From the NCBI GenBank assembly GCA_038120295.1, contig JAYOLL010000026.1:1-52704 (forward strand): a DNA stretch of 52,704 bases, in the 5' to 3' direction. Source of the stretch: JAYOEY01 sp038120295 (GTDB lineage: Bacteria > Pseudomonadota > Alphaproteobacteria > MPNO01 > UBA2964). The stretch's first letter is position 1. Each line of letters starts with the position of its first letter. Of this stretch, positions 1-7,803 are shown piece by piece. The notes beneath the pieces are model-generated. The model worked only from the letters and a program-made list of their open reading frames with translations. It did not search any database and was not told the DNA's origin. The position numbers were made by a program, and so were the translations under genes.

Positions 1-16
1 ATAGATGATCGTTTTC

Positions 17-92
17 GCACCGGCCCTCTCCCCCACCCGGCCACCCACGTGAGTATCCTGTTGGGTGGCCGGGTGGGGGAGAGGGCCGGTGC
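17..92. repeat. perfect 31-bp inverted repeat with 14-bp loop
   Basis: Positions 17-47 and 62-92 are exact reverse complements of one another. The arms are rich in C on one side and G on the other (CCGGCCCTCTCCCCCACCCGG core), and the loop is 48-61. The repeat lies 17 bp beyond the stop codon of the minus-strand GST gene. Neither side carries a U-tract, so it does not look like a simple intrinsic terminator. It resembles the dispersed palindromic elements found between genes in GC-rich alphaproteobacteria, but the window holds only one copy, so that is inference. Confidence 0.85.
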
Positions 93-108
93 CGTTGATA
101 AAAAGTCC

Positions 109-777
109 CTAAAAATCCAGATCGGCGTAATGTTTCGGCGGCGGCTCGCCGGGCAGATGGTCCGCGAGTATCGGGCGGAAGGACGGGCGCGACTTGACGC
201 GGGCGTACCAGTCCTTGGCGTCCTCGTGCTCGTCCCACGGCACATCGCCTATATAGTCGACCGACGAGATCTGCGCCGCCGCAGCGATATCGGCGATCGA
301 AAAATTCGGCCCGGCCAGCCAGGTGCGCCGTTCCGTAAGCCAGCTGACATAGTCGAGATGGTGGTGGATATTCTGCTTGCCGGCGCGGATCGCCTCGGAA
401 TTCGGCGCGCCGCCGCGCAGGAACCGTTTCATGATCTTCTCGCCGACCAGCAACCGGGTGACTTCCGAGTAGAACTTGCCGTCGAACCAGGCGACCAGGC
501 GGCGAATTTCGGCCCGTTCGGCGGGCGTTCCGGGGAATAGTTGCGGTTCAGGTGCAATTTCCTCCAGATATTCGCAGATGGCGGCGGAATCGCTGATTGA
601 CTGACCGTCTTCTTCCACCATGACCGGCACGTCGCCGGCCGGGTTGAGCGCGAGGAACTCCTCGCGCCGCTGCCAGTAATTTTCGGTCTTGAGCTCGAAA
701 TCCAGTGACTTCTCCAGCAGGACGATTCGCACCTTGCGGCAGAAAGGCGAAAGCCAGAGATGGTAGAGCACACGCAT
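109..777 (-). CDS. glutathione S-transferase family protein
   Basis: 222-residue cytosolic GST-fold protein, likely conjugating glutathione to electrophiles or acting in a catabolic step. The N-terminal thioredoxin-like domain (about 1-78) opens MRVLYHLWLSPFCRKVR. It carries a Ser-Pro-Phe-Cys-Arg active-site loop and the cis-Pro/glutathione-binding stretch GDVPVMVEED ... SDSAAICEYLEE. The all-helical C-terminal domain (about 85-205) has the usual N-capping motif region FSIADIAAA. The frame is open further upstream, but the ATG at 777 is chosen because the GST fold starts there and the upstream residues are low-complexity. It is divergent from the next gene. Its substrate cannot be read from the sequence. 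Confidence 0.88.
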   Translation of the reverse strand: MRVLYHLWLSPFCRKVRIVLLEKSLDFELKTENYWQRREEFLALNPAGDVPVMVEEDGQSISDSAAICEYLEEIAPEPQLFPGTPAERAEIRRLVAWFDGKFYSEVTRLLVGEKIMKRFLRGGAPNSEAIRAGKQNIHHHLDYVSWLTERRTWLAGPNFSIADIAAAAQISSVDYIGDVPWDEHEDAKDWYARVKSRPSFRPILADHLPGEPPPKHYADLDF

Positions 778-908
778 GACATGAAGTGTAATCGATCGCC
801 TGAATCGAAAACAGAGTTTCGGTGGCGGGGTGGGGCTGCGGGCCGGTTCCGCGATGACCGATTCCGCGCTAGCATGAGTTGTTCGCAATAATACACAGGG
901 AGCTCTCC

Positions 909-1895
909 ATGACCGCTGAACTATCTATCGCGCTCGAACGCTACGATCGCCACGTGCCGTTTTTCATGGGCATGGTGGAACCCCCGGCGGACGCTGATTT
1001 CACCCTGCGTGCGCTCGAGGTCGGCATGGCGCCGCCGCGGCGCGACGGGATAGAACGGCATGCGCGCTTCATGAAGGGCGAGGAATTCGATATCTGCGAA
1101 ATGTCGGTCTCCTCGTACCTGACAGCCAAAAGCCGGGGCGCAGCCTACACCGCCGTGCCGGTTTTCCCGCGCCGGCTGTTCAGCCAGAACCACATGTTCG
1201 TCTCGGCCGCGGCGGGCGTGGAGGAGCCAAAGGACCTCATCGGCAAGAAGGTCTGCTGCCGCAGCTTCCAGACCACCATGTCGGTGCTGTGCAAGGGCGA
1301 TCTCGCGTTCGAATACGGCGTCAAATGGCAGGAGCTGGACTGGCATACCATGTCGCCCGAGCTGGTCGACTGGCCCGGGCGGGAGGCGGCCGACCTGACC
1401 CTGATAGACGAGCCAAGCGCGCCCGACCGGCTGATCGAGGGCGAGCTCGCCATGATGATCCACCCGCACCCGCCGCCCAAGATTCTCAACGCGATGCGCG
1501 AAGGCAAGGTCCGCCGGCTGTTTCCGGACACCAAGGCGGAATGCGCGCGGTATTTCAAGAAATACGGCGATTATCCGATCATGCACATCATGGTCATGAA
1601 GCAGGAGCTCGTGGACCGTCACCCGACCCTGCCGCGCGCCATCATGTCGATGTGGGAGGATGCCAAGCATCAGGCGGCGGAGTTCTACGACGATCCCGGC
1701 TATGCCGAGCTTGCCTTCGCGCGCAACGATTTCGAGGATCAGGAAAACCTGTTCGGCGCCGATATCTGGCCGTCAGGGTTGAAGGCCAACAAAGCCAGCG
1801 TTGAACGTTTCATGAAGTATCTGACCGACCAGACGCTGATCGACGCGCCCTATCCGGTGGAAGATCTGTTCCACGAGAGCGTGCTGGATAGCTGA
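909..1895 (+). CDS. 4,5-dihydroxyphthalate decarboxylase-like / substrate-binding-fold protein
   Basis: 328 residues. The sequence resembles the family annotated as 4,5-dihydroxyphthalate decarboxylase (Pht5-like), which has a periplasmic-binding-protein (NMT1/THI5-like) fold. Characteristic stretches are the opening ALERYDRHVPFFMG, EEFDICEMSVSSYL, VFPRRLFSQNHMFV, DLIGKKVCCRSFQTT and DLTLIDEPSAPDRL. There is no signal peptide, which fits a cytoplasmic enzyme rather than a transporter binding protein. The ATG at 909 is preceded by AGGGAG 9-10 bp upstream. An ATG-like start 30 bp earlier lacks such a site. It faces the GST gene divergently and converges on an MFS gene, so transport and breakdown of an aromatic acid is possible but unproven. 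The true substrate is unknown. Confidence 0.75.
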   Translation: MTAELSIALERYDRHVPFFMGMVEPPADADFTLRALEVGMAPPRRDGIERHARFMKGEEFDICEMSVSSYLTAKSRGAAYTAVPVFPRRLFSQNHMFVSAAAGVEEPKDLIGKKVCCRSFQTTMSVLCKGDLAFEYGVKWQELDWHTMSPELVDWPGREAADLTLIDEPSAPDRLIEGELAMMIHPHPPPKILNAMREGKVRRLFPDTKAECARYFKKYGDYPIMHIMVMKQELVDRHPTLPRAIMSMWEDAKHQAAEFYDDPGYAELAFARNDFEDQENLFGADIWPSGLKANKASVERFMKYLTDQTLIDAPYPVEDLFHESVLDS

Positions 1896-1927
1896 TCCCG
1901 TAATCCGCTTGCGCGGGCTGGCGGCGC

Positions 1928-3148
1928 CTACTGTTTTCTCCTGGGTATCGCGAGAAGCGCGAGAAACGAGATAACCGCGCCTGCCGCCATCGTGCAGAAG
2001 GCGGCGATCCAGCCGGTCGCTGTTCCGATTCCGCCCGCAAGGTCGAGCGCGATTCCCACCGCCAGCGGTCCGACGATACCGCCAGCATAGCCGATGGTTG
2101 CGTGCACCGCCATGGTCGTCCCGCGCGCGCCGTGTGCCGCGGCGGCGACGCTGCCGGCTGTGGTCGGCGCGTTTCGACCGGACGCCAGCATTGCAAAGAC
2201 GAAGCAGAGCGCGATCAGCGGCGCATAGGCGATATCGTTTGCGATGCCGACAGTCACCGCCGCCACAGCGGACAGGATCGATACCGTCATTAGAACGGTC
2301 CGGCGGTTACGGGCCAGGGCCAGTTCGCCGAAACCGAAATTCGCGAAGACACCCGCCAGCGCGAACAGGGTTGCAAGCCCGGTTGGCGAGAGAAAAAAGT
2401 CGTCAGTGCCTGAATTTGCCTGGGCATAAACGATGAACGCGACAATCCAGACGCGGAACGCAAAGACTTCCCACGCATAGCCGAAGAACGCGACGATATA
2501 GGCCATCGCTTCCCGGTTCTTTAGGACGTTGCGAAAACCCCGGACCATGCCGGGAGCGGCATCCTGTCGGTCCGGCGCAACCGGACGGGCGAGGATTGCG
2601 ACGATCAGGGAGCCGAGAACACAGCCTGCGCCTGCGGCGACGAACGACCAGTGCCAGCCGACCGCTTCGGCAATCTCTCCGCCGGTCAGAAACGAGAGCG
2701 CGGTACCCAGGGCAAACACTGCCGAATAGTAGGTGACGGCGCGTCCCTGGGCCGGTGCCGGCAAGCGGTCGGTGAGCGCCTTGAGACCCGGCATATAGGT
2801 TCCGCCCAATCCCGCGCCGGCGAGAAAACGCCAGATCAAAGCCGGCCAGAACCCGTCGGCGGTTGCGGCGAACGCCAGCGAGGCGATAGCAGCAACCAGC
2901 GACGACGCAAGACAGATGCGTCGCGCGTCGAACCGGTCCGTCAGCGACGTAAGAACCGGCACCGCAGCGACGTACCCCGCGAAGTAAATGCCCCCGAGCC
3001 AGCCAGCCTCTCCCCCGGTAAGCGCCCATTCGGCCATCAGCTGCGGCAAAACTGCGGCGAGGGTCATAAAACCGGTCAGGTTGAGGACCAGCGCCAGGCA
3101 GAACCCGGCAATCAGAAATGCCGGGCGAGCGGTGCGCGAGCCGTTCAA
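1928..3148 (-). CDS. MFS transporter
   Basis: About 406 residues with 12 predicted hydrophobic segments, typical of a major facilitator superfamily inner-membrane carrier. The MFS signature between helices 2 and 3 is visible (SLTDRFDARRICL), as is the central cytoplasmic loop around residues 190-215. The frame continues upstream into uppP, so I place the start at a TTG at 3148 (MNGSRTARPAFLIAG). It has AGAGG 9 bp upstream and leaves a 73-bp divergent promoter region before uppP. Substrate unknown. It converges on the decarboxylase-like gene. Confidence 0.8.
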   Translation of the reverse strand: MNGSRTARPAFLIAGFCLALVLNLTGFMTLAAVLPQLMAEWALTGGEAGWLGGIYFAGYVAAVPVLTSLTDRFDARRICLASSLVAAIASLAFAATADGFWPALIWRFLAGAGLGGTYMPGLKALTDRLPAPAQGRAVTYYSAVFALGTALSFLTGGEIAEAVGWHWSFVAAGAGCVLGSLIVAILARPVAPDRQDAAPGMVRGFRNVLKNREAMAYIVAFFGYAWEVFAFRVWIVAFIVYAQANSGTDDFFLSPTGLATLFALAGVFANFGFGELALARNRRTVLMTVSILSAVAAVTVGIANDIAYAPLIALCFVFAMLASGRNAPTTAGSVAAAAHGARGTTMAVHATIGYAGGIVGPLAVGIALDLAGGIGTATGWIAAFCTMAAGAVISFLALLAIPRRKQ

Positions 3149-3221
3149 GGAAACAGACCTCTTTCTTGTTCGTCGCTTTCGTGCAGGATGTGTATAACAG
3201 ACTGAACAACAAGAGGTTGCG

Positions 3222-4016
3222 GTGAGTCTGCTGCACATCATTGTCCTGGCGGTTATTCAGGGCATCACCGAATTCCTGCCGATCAGCTCGTCCGGTCATC
3301 TCGTTTTGACGCCGGGGCTGATGGGGTGGCTAGATCAGGGGCTGACGATCGATGTCGCCGTTCATGTCGGCACGCTGTTCGCCGTGATCGTCTACCTGCG
3401 CCGCGAGGTCTGGATGATCCTTTGCGGCGTCGCGCGCATTTTCATCGGACGGTTCGATGAGGGCGCGCGCCTGGCGGCGATGATCGTGGTCGCCAGCATA
3501 CCCGTCATGGCGGCGGGGCTGGGCGTCAAGATATTGCTGGGCGATGCGACCCGGGCGCCCGTTGTCATTGGCTGGGCCTTCATAATTTTCGGTATTTTTC
3601 TGTATCTCGGAGACCGCTTCGGGCTGACGATCAGGCGCCTGAACCACCTCACCTGGGGAAACGCGCTCATTATCGGGCTGGCGCAGGCGCTGGCGGTCAT
3701 TCCCGGATCCAGCCGCGCCGGCGTGACCATCACCATGGCGCGCATCCTCGGGTTCGAACGACGGGACGCCGCACGCTTCTCGATGCTGCTGGCGATTCCG
3801 GCGATAGCCGGGGCAGGCGTCCTCCAGGGAATCGAGGTGGTGCAAAGCGGCAATCTGGCCATTTTGCCTGATGGCATTCTTGCCGCAACGCTGGCCTTCC
3901 TGACCGCTCTGGTTGCCATCTGGGCGATGATGGGATGGCTCCAGCGCCAGTCCTACACGCCGTTTGTTGTGTACCGGGTCATCGTCGGAATCGTTATTCT
4001 GTGGCTTGCCGCCTGA
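3222..4016 (+). CDS. uppP: undecaprenyl-diphosphatase UppP (BacA)
   Basis: 264-residue integral membrane phosphatase that recycles undecaprenyl pyrophosphate to the monophosphate carrier for peptidoglycan and LPS O-antigen synthesis. Both family signatures are intact: QGITEFLPISSSGHL near the N-terminus (residues about 10-25) and PGSSRAGVTIT around residue 165. The length is normal. The start is GTG at 3222 with AGAGG 5-6 bp upstream. A TATAAC element at 3193-3198 could be its -10 box, but I see no convincing -35 at the right distance. Confidence 0.96.
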   Translation: MSLLHIIVLAVIQGITEFLPISSSGHLVLTPGLMGWLDQGLTIDVAVHVGTLFAVIVYLRREVWMILCGVARIFIGRFDEGARLAAMIVVASIPVMAAGLGVKILLGDATRAPVVIGWAFIIFGIFLYLGDRFGLTIRRLNHLTWGNALIIGLAQALAVIPGSSRAGVTITMARILGFERRDAARFSMLLAIPAIAGAGVLQGIEVVQSGNLAILPDGILAATLAFLTALVAIWAMMGWLQRQSYTPFVVYRVIVGIVILWLAA

Positions 4017-4067
4017 GGCATCCCGGCGGTCGTGTCCGGAAAGAAAGATTGCATAACCGGAGGCGGG

Positions 4068-5063
4068 TCAGGCCGCCTCGCCGCTGGCTCGCGAGAAATT
4101 GCCGCCATTCCGACGGTACCGGACGAGGTAGGCAGGTAGCTTCGCTTCGAGGCCCTCGGGTTCGATGCCGAGCGTTCTTAGATTGTCCGTGTCCTCCGAT
4201 ACGACATTGTCGCGACGGAGCAGGCGCACCTGGTCGCGCGTAATCGGCGGCGGCGGGGTAATAGAGGGGACGATCATCGCCGGCAAGGCTAGGCATAGCT
4301 CGATCCAGGCGGCTTTCGCCCGGGCTAGCCAGAACGGCACCGGGATAAGGAGTCGACGCCGGTCGATCGCCCGCAGCATGAGTTCAAGCAGTTCCCGGAA
4401 ACTGTAGGTGCGGGGTCCGCCGAGTTCGAAGGTGCGACCGACCGCAGATGAATTCTCCATGCTGCGGGCGACGGCAGCTGCCACGTCGCCTACATAAACC
4501 GGCTGAAACCTTGTGTGACCGCCGCCGATCAGCGGCAGGACCGGTGACAGCCGCGCCATGGCCGCAAACAGGCTGAAAAACCCGTCTTCCGGTCCGAAAA
4601 TGATGCTCGGACGAAGAATGACCGCTTCGGGAAACGCCTCCCGTACCGCTGCTTCTCCCTCGCCCTTGCTGCGCGCATAGGCGGCGTCGGCGTCCGGGTC
4701 GGCGCCTATGGCGGATACGTGAATCAGGCGGCGAACGCCCGCGCGCGCGGCTTCCCGTGCGATCGCGGCGGCGCCGTCGCGATGAACCGCATCGAATGTC
4801 TGGCGGCCTCGCTCATACAGAATGCCGACGAGATTGACGACCGTATCGGCCCCTTCGACGGCGGCGGCGATCGAGGCGCTATCCCTGATATTGCCGACAA
4901 CAGGCACAACCTGGCCGACATCGCCCATTGTCCTGCAGGGGAGGGCCTCTTCAGTCCTGCGGCAAACCACGCGGATACGGGCGCCGGTGCGGGCCAGGGC
5001 CTGGACGACCTGACGCCCGACGAATCCCGACCCGCCGAACACGGTGACGATACCTGGTTCCAT
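4068..5063 (-). CDS. complex I NDUFA9 subunit family NAD(P)-binding protein
   Basis: 331-residue atypical short-chain dehydrogenase/epimerase-fold protein of the NDUFA9 type, the family that gives the accessory 39-kDa subunit of mitochondrial and some alphaproteobacterial complex I. The N-terminal Rossmann motif is VFGGSGFVGRQVV. Other family stretches are VVNLVGILYERGRQTFDAVH, LIHVSAIGAD ... YARSKGEGE, ILRPSIIFGPEDGFF and FQPVYVGDVAAAV. The ATG at 5063 is chosen because a strong GGAGGAA lies 5 bp upstream. A second ATG 21 bp earlier would put that site inside the gene. Whether it joins complex I here or acts as a free oxidoreductase is inference. Confidence 0.88.
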   Translation of the reverse strand: MEPGIVTVFGGSGFVGRQVVQALARTGARIRVVCRRTEEALPCRTMGDVGQVVPVVGNIRDSASIAAAVEGADTVVNLVGILYERGRQTFDAVHRDGAAAIAREAARAGVRRLIHVSAIGADPDADAAYARSKGEGEAAVREAFPEAVILRPSIIFGPEDGFFSLFAAMARLSPVLPLIGGGHTRFQPVYVGDVAAAVARSMENSSAVGRTFELGGPRTYSFRELLELMLRAIDRRRLLIPVPFWLARAKAAWIELCLALPAMIVPSITPPPPITRDQVRLLRRDNVVSEDTDNLRTLGIEPEGLEAKLPAYLVRYRRNGGNFSRASGEAA

Positions 5064-5153
5064 GCGTTCCTCCGAATGCCGCAAGCGTCGCGGCGCTATT
5101 ATACAGGCGGCTGGTGAACGTCAAGCTAACGTTGGATAATGGCCGATAATCGG

Positions 5154-5181
5154 TTGACATTCGATCCCGCTATGGCATACC
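5154..5181 (+). promoter_or_regulatory. sigma-70-type promoter for tRNA-Leu
   Basis: A perfect -35 TTGACA at 5154-5159 is followed after 16 bp by CATACC at 5176-5181, a partial match to the -10 consensus. The tRNA 5' end is 15 bp further on. The -35 is strong and the -10 weak. Confidence 0.5.
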
Positions 5182-5195
5182 CACTCTCCCTCGGA

Positions 5196-5282
5196 GCCCA
5201 GGTGGCGGAATTGGTAGACGCGCAGGTTTCAGGTACCTGTGGCCGCAAGGTCGTGGAAGTTCGAGTCTTCTCCTGGGCACCA
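5196..5282 (+). tRNA. tRNA-Leu(CAG)
   Basis: 87-nt class II tRNA. The acceptor arm GCCCAGG (5196-5202) pairs with CCTGGGC (5272-5278), followed by discriminator A and an encoded CCA at 5280-5282. The anticodon stem CAGGT/ACCTG encloses loop TTCAGGT with anticodon CAG at 5230-5232. A long variable arm and the T-loop TTCGAGT are present. All features of a functional leucine tRNA reading CUG are intact. Confidence 0.97.
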
Positions 5283-5363
5283 TCCCGCTCCGCAATGTTT
5301 ACGTCCGGTCGAGCCGGTCGATGAAGGCCATAGGGATTCAGGCCATAGGAGAGTGCGAGCGCC

Positions 5364-5975
5364 ATGACAGTTGAACTCCATGAAGGCGACCTTCCCGGCG
5401 GGCTGTCGTTCGGCGAGGCCGTTGCGGTCGACACGGAAACGCTGGGGCTGAAGCCGGACAGGGACCGTCTCTGCCTCGTCCAGCTTTCTTCCGGCGATGG
5501 AGACGCGCACATCGTCCGGTTTCGGCGGGGCGTGTACGATGCGCCCAACCTGTGCGCGCTGATGGCCGACCCCGATGTCGTCAAGCTGTTTCATTTCGCG
5601 CGGTTCGACGTGGCGGTGATTCGCCGCTATCTCAATGTCACCTGCAGTCCCATTTTCTGCACCAAGATCGCATCGCGACTCGTTCGCACCTATACCGACC
5701 GTCATGGGCTGAAGGATCTCTGCAAGGAACTCATCGACGTTTCGCTGTCGAAGGAACAGCAATCCTCCGACTGGGGTGCTGACGAGCTGAGCGACGCCCA
5801 GCTTTCCTATGCCGCGTCCGACGTTCTTTATCTGCACCGTCTGCGGGATGCGCTGAGCGACATGCTGCATCGGGAAGACAGGATGCTCGTCGCGCAGGCA
5901 TGCTTCTCCTTTCTGCCCGTGCGGGCCGAACTCGATCTCGCGGGCTGGAACGACATCGACATCTTTGCCCACTGA
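5364..5975 (+). CDS. rnd: short-form ribonuclease D (DEDDy 3'-5' exonuclease)
   Basis: 203-residue exonuclease with only the DEDDy catalytic domain. It lacks the C-terminal HRDC domains of the roughly 375-residue E. coli RNase D. ExoI is VAVDTETLGL (Asp23, Glu25), ExoII is FHFARFDVAVI, and ExoIII is SYAASDVLYLHRL, which carries the Tyr and Asp of the DEDDy type. Such short forms are common in alphaproteobacteria and are annotated as ribonuclease D. The family trims tRNA 3' ends. The gene starts 81 bp after a tRNA gene, which may be only coincidence. The start is ATG at 5364. Confidence 0.88.
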   Translation: MTVELHEGDLPGGLSFGEAVAVDTETLGLKPDRDRLCLVQLSSGDGDAHIVRFRRGVYDAPNLCALMADPDVVKLFHFARFDVAVIRRYLNVTCSPIFCTKIASRLVRTYTDRHGLKDLCKELIDVSLSKEQQSSDWGADELSDAQLSYAASDVLYLHRLRDALSDMLHREDRMLVAQACFSFLPVRAELDLAGWNDIDIFAH

Positions 5976-6051
5976 GACTCCCGTTCGCTGCCGCCCGGCA
6001 ATGATTCACAATTGGGGGCCTGAGGCAGGATCATTTGCGCTATAAGGTTCC

Positions 6052-6087
6052 ACGAGCTGTATAACGAGCTGTATAACGAGCTGTATT
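6052..6087. repeat. three tandem copies of a 12-bp unit upstream of kdsD
   Basis: The unit ACGAGCTGTATA occurs at 6052-6063 and 6064-6075, and a third copy with the last base changed to T occurs at 6076-6087. The array ends 23 bp before the kdsD start codon. It could be a recent slippage expansion in the untranslated leader or an array of protein-binding sites. Confidence 0.9.
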
Positions 6088-6110
6088 CGGTCATCGTTAG
6101 GACTTCTGAT

Positions 6111-7091
6111 TTGGCTACCGAAATCAAGGATCCCGGTACTGTGACGGATGTCGACGTCGCCCGGCGCGTTCTCACCGAGGAAGCGGCAGGGCTGCAAAAA
6201 CTCGCCGATGCCCTGGACGGCCGGTTCGCGGCAGCCGTGGATCTCATGGCCCAGGCGGATGGCCGGGTCGTCGTCAGCGGTATGGGAAAAAGCGGTCATA
6301 TCGCCAACAAGATCGCGGCGACCCTGGCGTCGACCGGTACACCTGCCCAGTATGTGAACGCCGCCGAGGCAAGCCACGGCGACCTTGGGATGATCACGAA
6401 GCGCGATGTCGTTCTCGCCCTGTCGAACTCCGGCGAAACGGTCGAGCTGTCCGATCTGGTGGCGCACACCAGGCTGAATTCCATCCCGCTGATCGCGATC
6501 ACCGGCAAGGGAGGAAGCTCGCTCGACCAGGCCGGCGACGTGTCGCTGGTCCTGCCGGATATCCGCGAGGCCTGTCCGCTTAATCTGGCGCCAACGACGT
6601 CGACAACGGCGATGCTGGCGCTCGGCGATGCGCTGGCGGTGGCGTTGCTGGAACGCCAGAATTTTTCGCCCGACGATTTCAATGCGCTGCATCCCGGCGG
6701 GCAGCTGGGCCGACGCTTCATCAAGGTCCTCGACATCATGCATGGCGGCGATTCCCTGCCGCTGGCCGGGGGCGATACCAGCATGGCGGATGTGCTGCTG
6801 ACCATGACGGCGAAGAGTTTTGGCTGCGTCGGCATCGTCGATGCCGAAGGGGTGCTGTTGGGCATCATCACGGACGGCGATCTACGCCGGCATATGGGGG
6901 ACGGGCTTCTGAGCCGTCGCGCCGCCGATGTAATGACGCCGGCGCCGAAAACCATGGAACCGGATTCGCTGGCTGCCTCTGCGCTGCGTCTGATGAACGA
7001 ACAGAAAATTACGTCATTGTTCATCGTCCGGGAGGGAAAGCCGGCCGGCATCCTTCACATTCACGACCTGCTCCGCGCGGGCATCGTCTGA
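6111..7091 (+). CDS. kdsD: D-arabinose-5-phosphate isomerase KdsD/KpsF
   Basis: 326-residue cytoplasmic enzyme converting D-ribulose-5-P to D-arabinose-5-P, the first step to Kdo for lipopolysaccharide. An N-terminal SIS domain (about 40-180) contains VVVSGMGKSGHIANKIAATLASTGTP and LALSNSGETVEL. A C-terminal CBS pair (about 205-326) contains GIITDGDLRRH and ILHIHDLLRAGIV. The length matches the family. The start is a TTG at 6111 with AGGA 8 bp upstream. It opens the kdsD-lptC-lptA cluster; lptC follows after 13 bp. Confidence 0.95.
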   Translation: MATEIKDPGTVTDVDVARRVLTEEAAGLQKLADALDGRFAAAVDLMAQADGRVVVSGMGKSGHIANKIAATLASTGTPAQYVNAAEASHGDLGMITKRDVVLALSNSGETVELSDLVAHTRLNSIPLIAITGKGGSSLDQAGDVSLVLPDIREACPLNLAPTTSTTAMLALGDALAVALLERQNFSPDDFNALHPGGQLGRRFIKVLDIMHGGDSLPLAGGDTSMADVLLTMTAKSFGCVGIVDAEGVLLGIITDGDLRRHMGDGLLSRRAADVMTPAPKTMEPDSLAASALRLMNEQKITSLFIVREGKPAGILHIHDLLRAGIV

Positions 7092-7104
7092 CGGCGTCCC
7101 AGCG

Positions 7105-7803
7105 ATGGTTGAGCCCGCCCATACTCAGGACACGGACAGCGCCCAATCCTCTAACCGTTACCGCACCGACTGGACGCCGACGCCGAGGAGCGGCGAACAC
7201 TATTCCCGCTTTGTCGGCGCGATGCGGATCTCACTGCCGCTGGTCGCCCTGTGTATCGTCGTTCTTGTGATCGCCTGGCCCCAGTTCACCAGCGCACCGA
7301 AAAAATTCAGCCTCGACAGCGGGCGAGTCTCGGTGCAGGCCGCTGTTGGCCAGAGAATGGTCAATGCCCATTTCACGGGTGCCGATTCGTCCGGCAACCC
7401 GTTTACGGTGACGGCCGATACAGCCGTGCAGGTCAAGAACGCGCCCGATCTTCTCGAAATGACGGTTCCCAAGGCCGACATCACGACCCGGGCAGGATCG
7501 TGGGTTGCGCTGTCGGCGAAAAAGGGGCTGTTCAACCGAAACAGCGAGCGGCTCGATCTTGCGGATGACGTCACGATGTTTCACGATTCGGGCTACGAGT
7601 TCAGAACGACCGCCGCCAGGATCGATCTGACGACAAGCAGGGCCGAAGGAGACGACCGGATCACCGGTCACGGGCCTGGCGGCACTGTCGAGGCGGAAGG
7701 GTTCCGGATACTCGAACGGGGCGCTGTGCTGGTTTTCTCGGGGAAGAGCAAAATGGAGTTCTATCCCAAAACGCAGAAACGAAAAGCAGGATCACGCAGA
7801 TGA
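7105..7803 (+). CDS. lptC: LPS export protein LptC
   Basis: 232-residue bitopic membrane protein. A hydrophobic segment at about residues 37-55 (ISLPLVALCIVVLVIAWPQF) anchors it in the inner membrane. The periplasmic OstA/LptC-fold domain after it has beta-rich stretches such as TVTADTAVQVKNAPDLLEM and YEFRTTAARIDL. It should hand LPS from LptB2FG to LptA. The position between kdsD and lptA and the 4-bp overlap with lptA support the call. It is longer than the 191-residue E. coli protein, as is usual in alphaproteobacteria. Confidence 0.9.
   Translation: MVEPAHTQDTDSAQSSNRYRTDWTPTPRSGEHYSRFVGAMRISLPLVALCIVVLVIAWPQFTSAPKKFSLDSGRVSVQAAVGQRMVNAHFTGADSSGNPFTVTADTAVQVKNAPDLLEMTVPKADITTRAGSWVALSAKKGLFNRNSERLDLADDVTMFHDSGYEFRTTAARIDLTTSRAEGDDRITGHGPGGTVEAEGFRILERGAVLVFSGKSKMEFYPKTQKRKAGSRR

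Noticed and set aside
1..92. Inverted repeat as an IS or transposon end
   Set aside because: Both arms lie 14 bp apart with no transposase gene or target duplication in view.
4017..4067. Terminator between uppP and the NDUFA9-like gene
   Set aside because: No stem of useful length followed by a U-tract is visible in the 51-bp gap.
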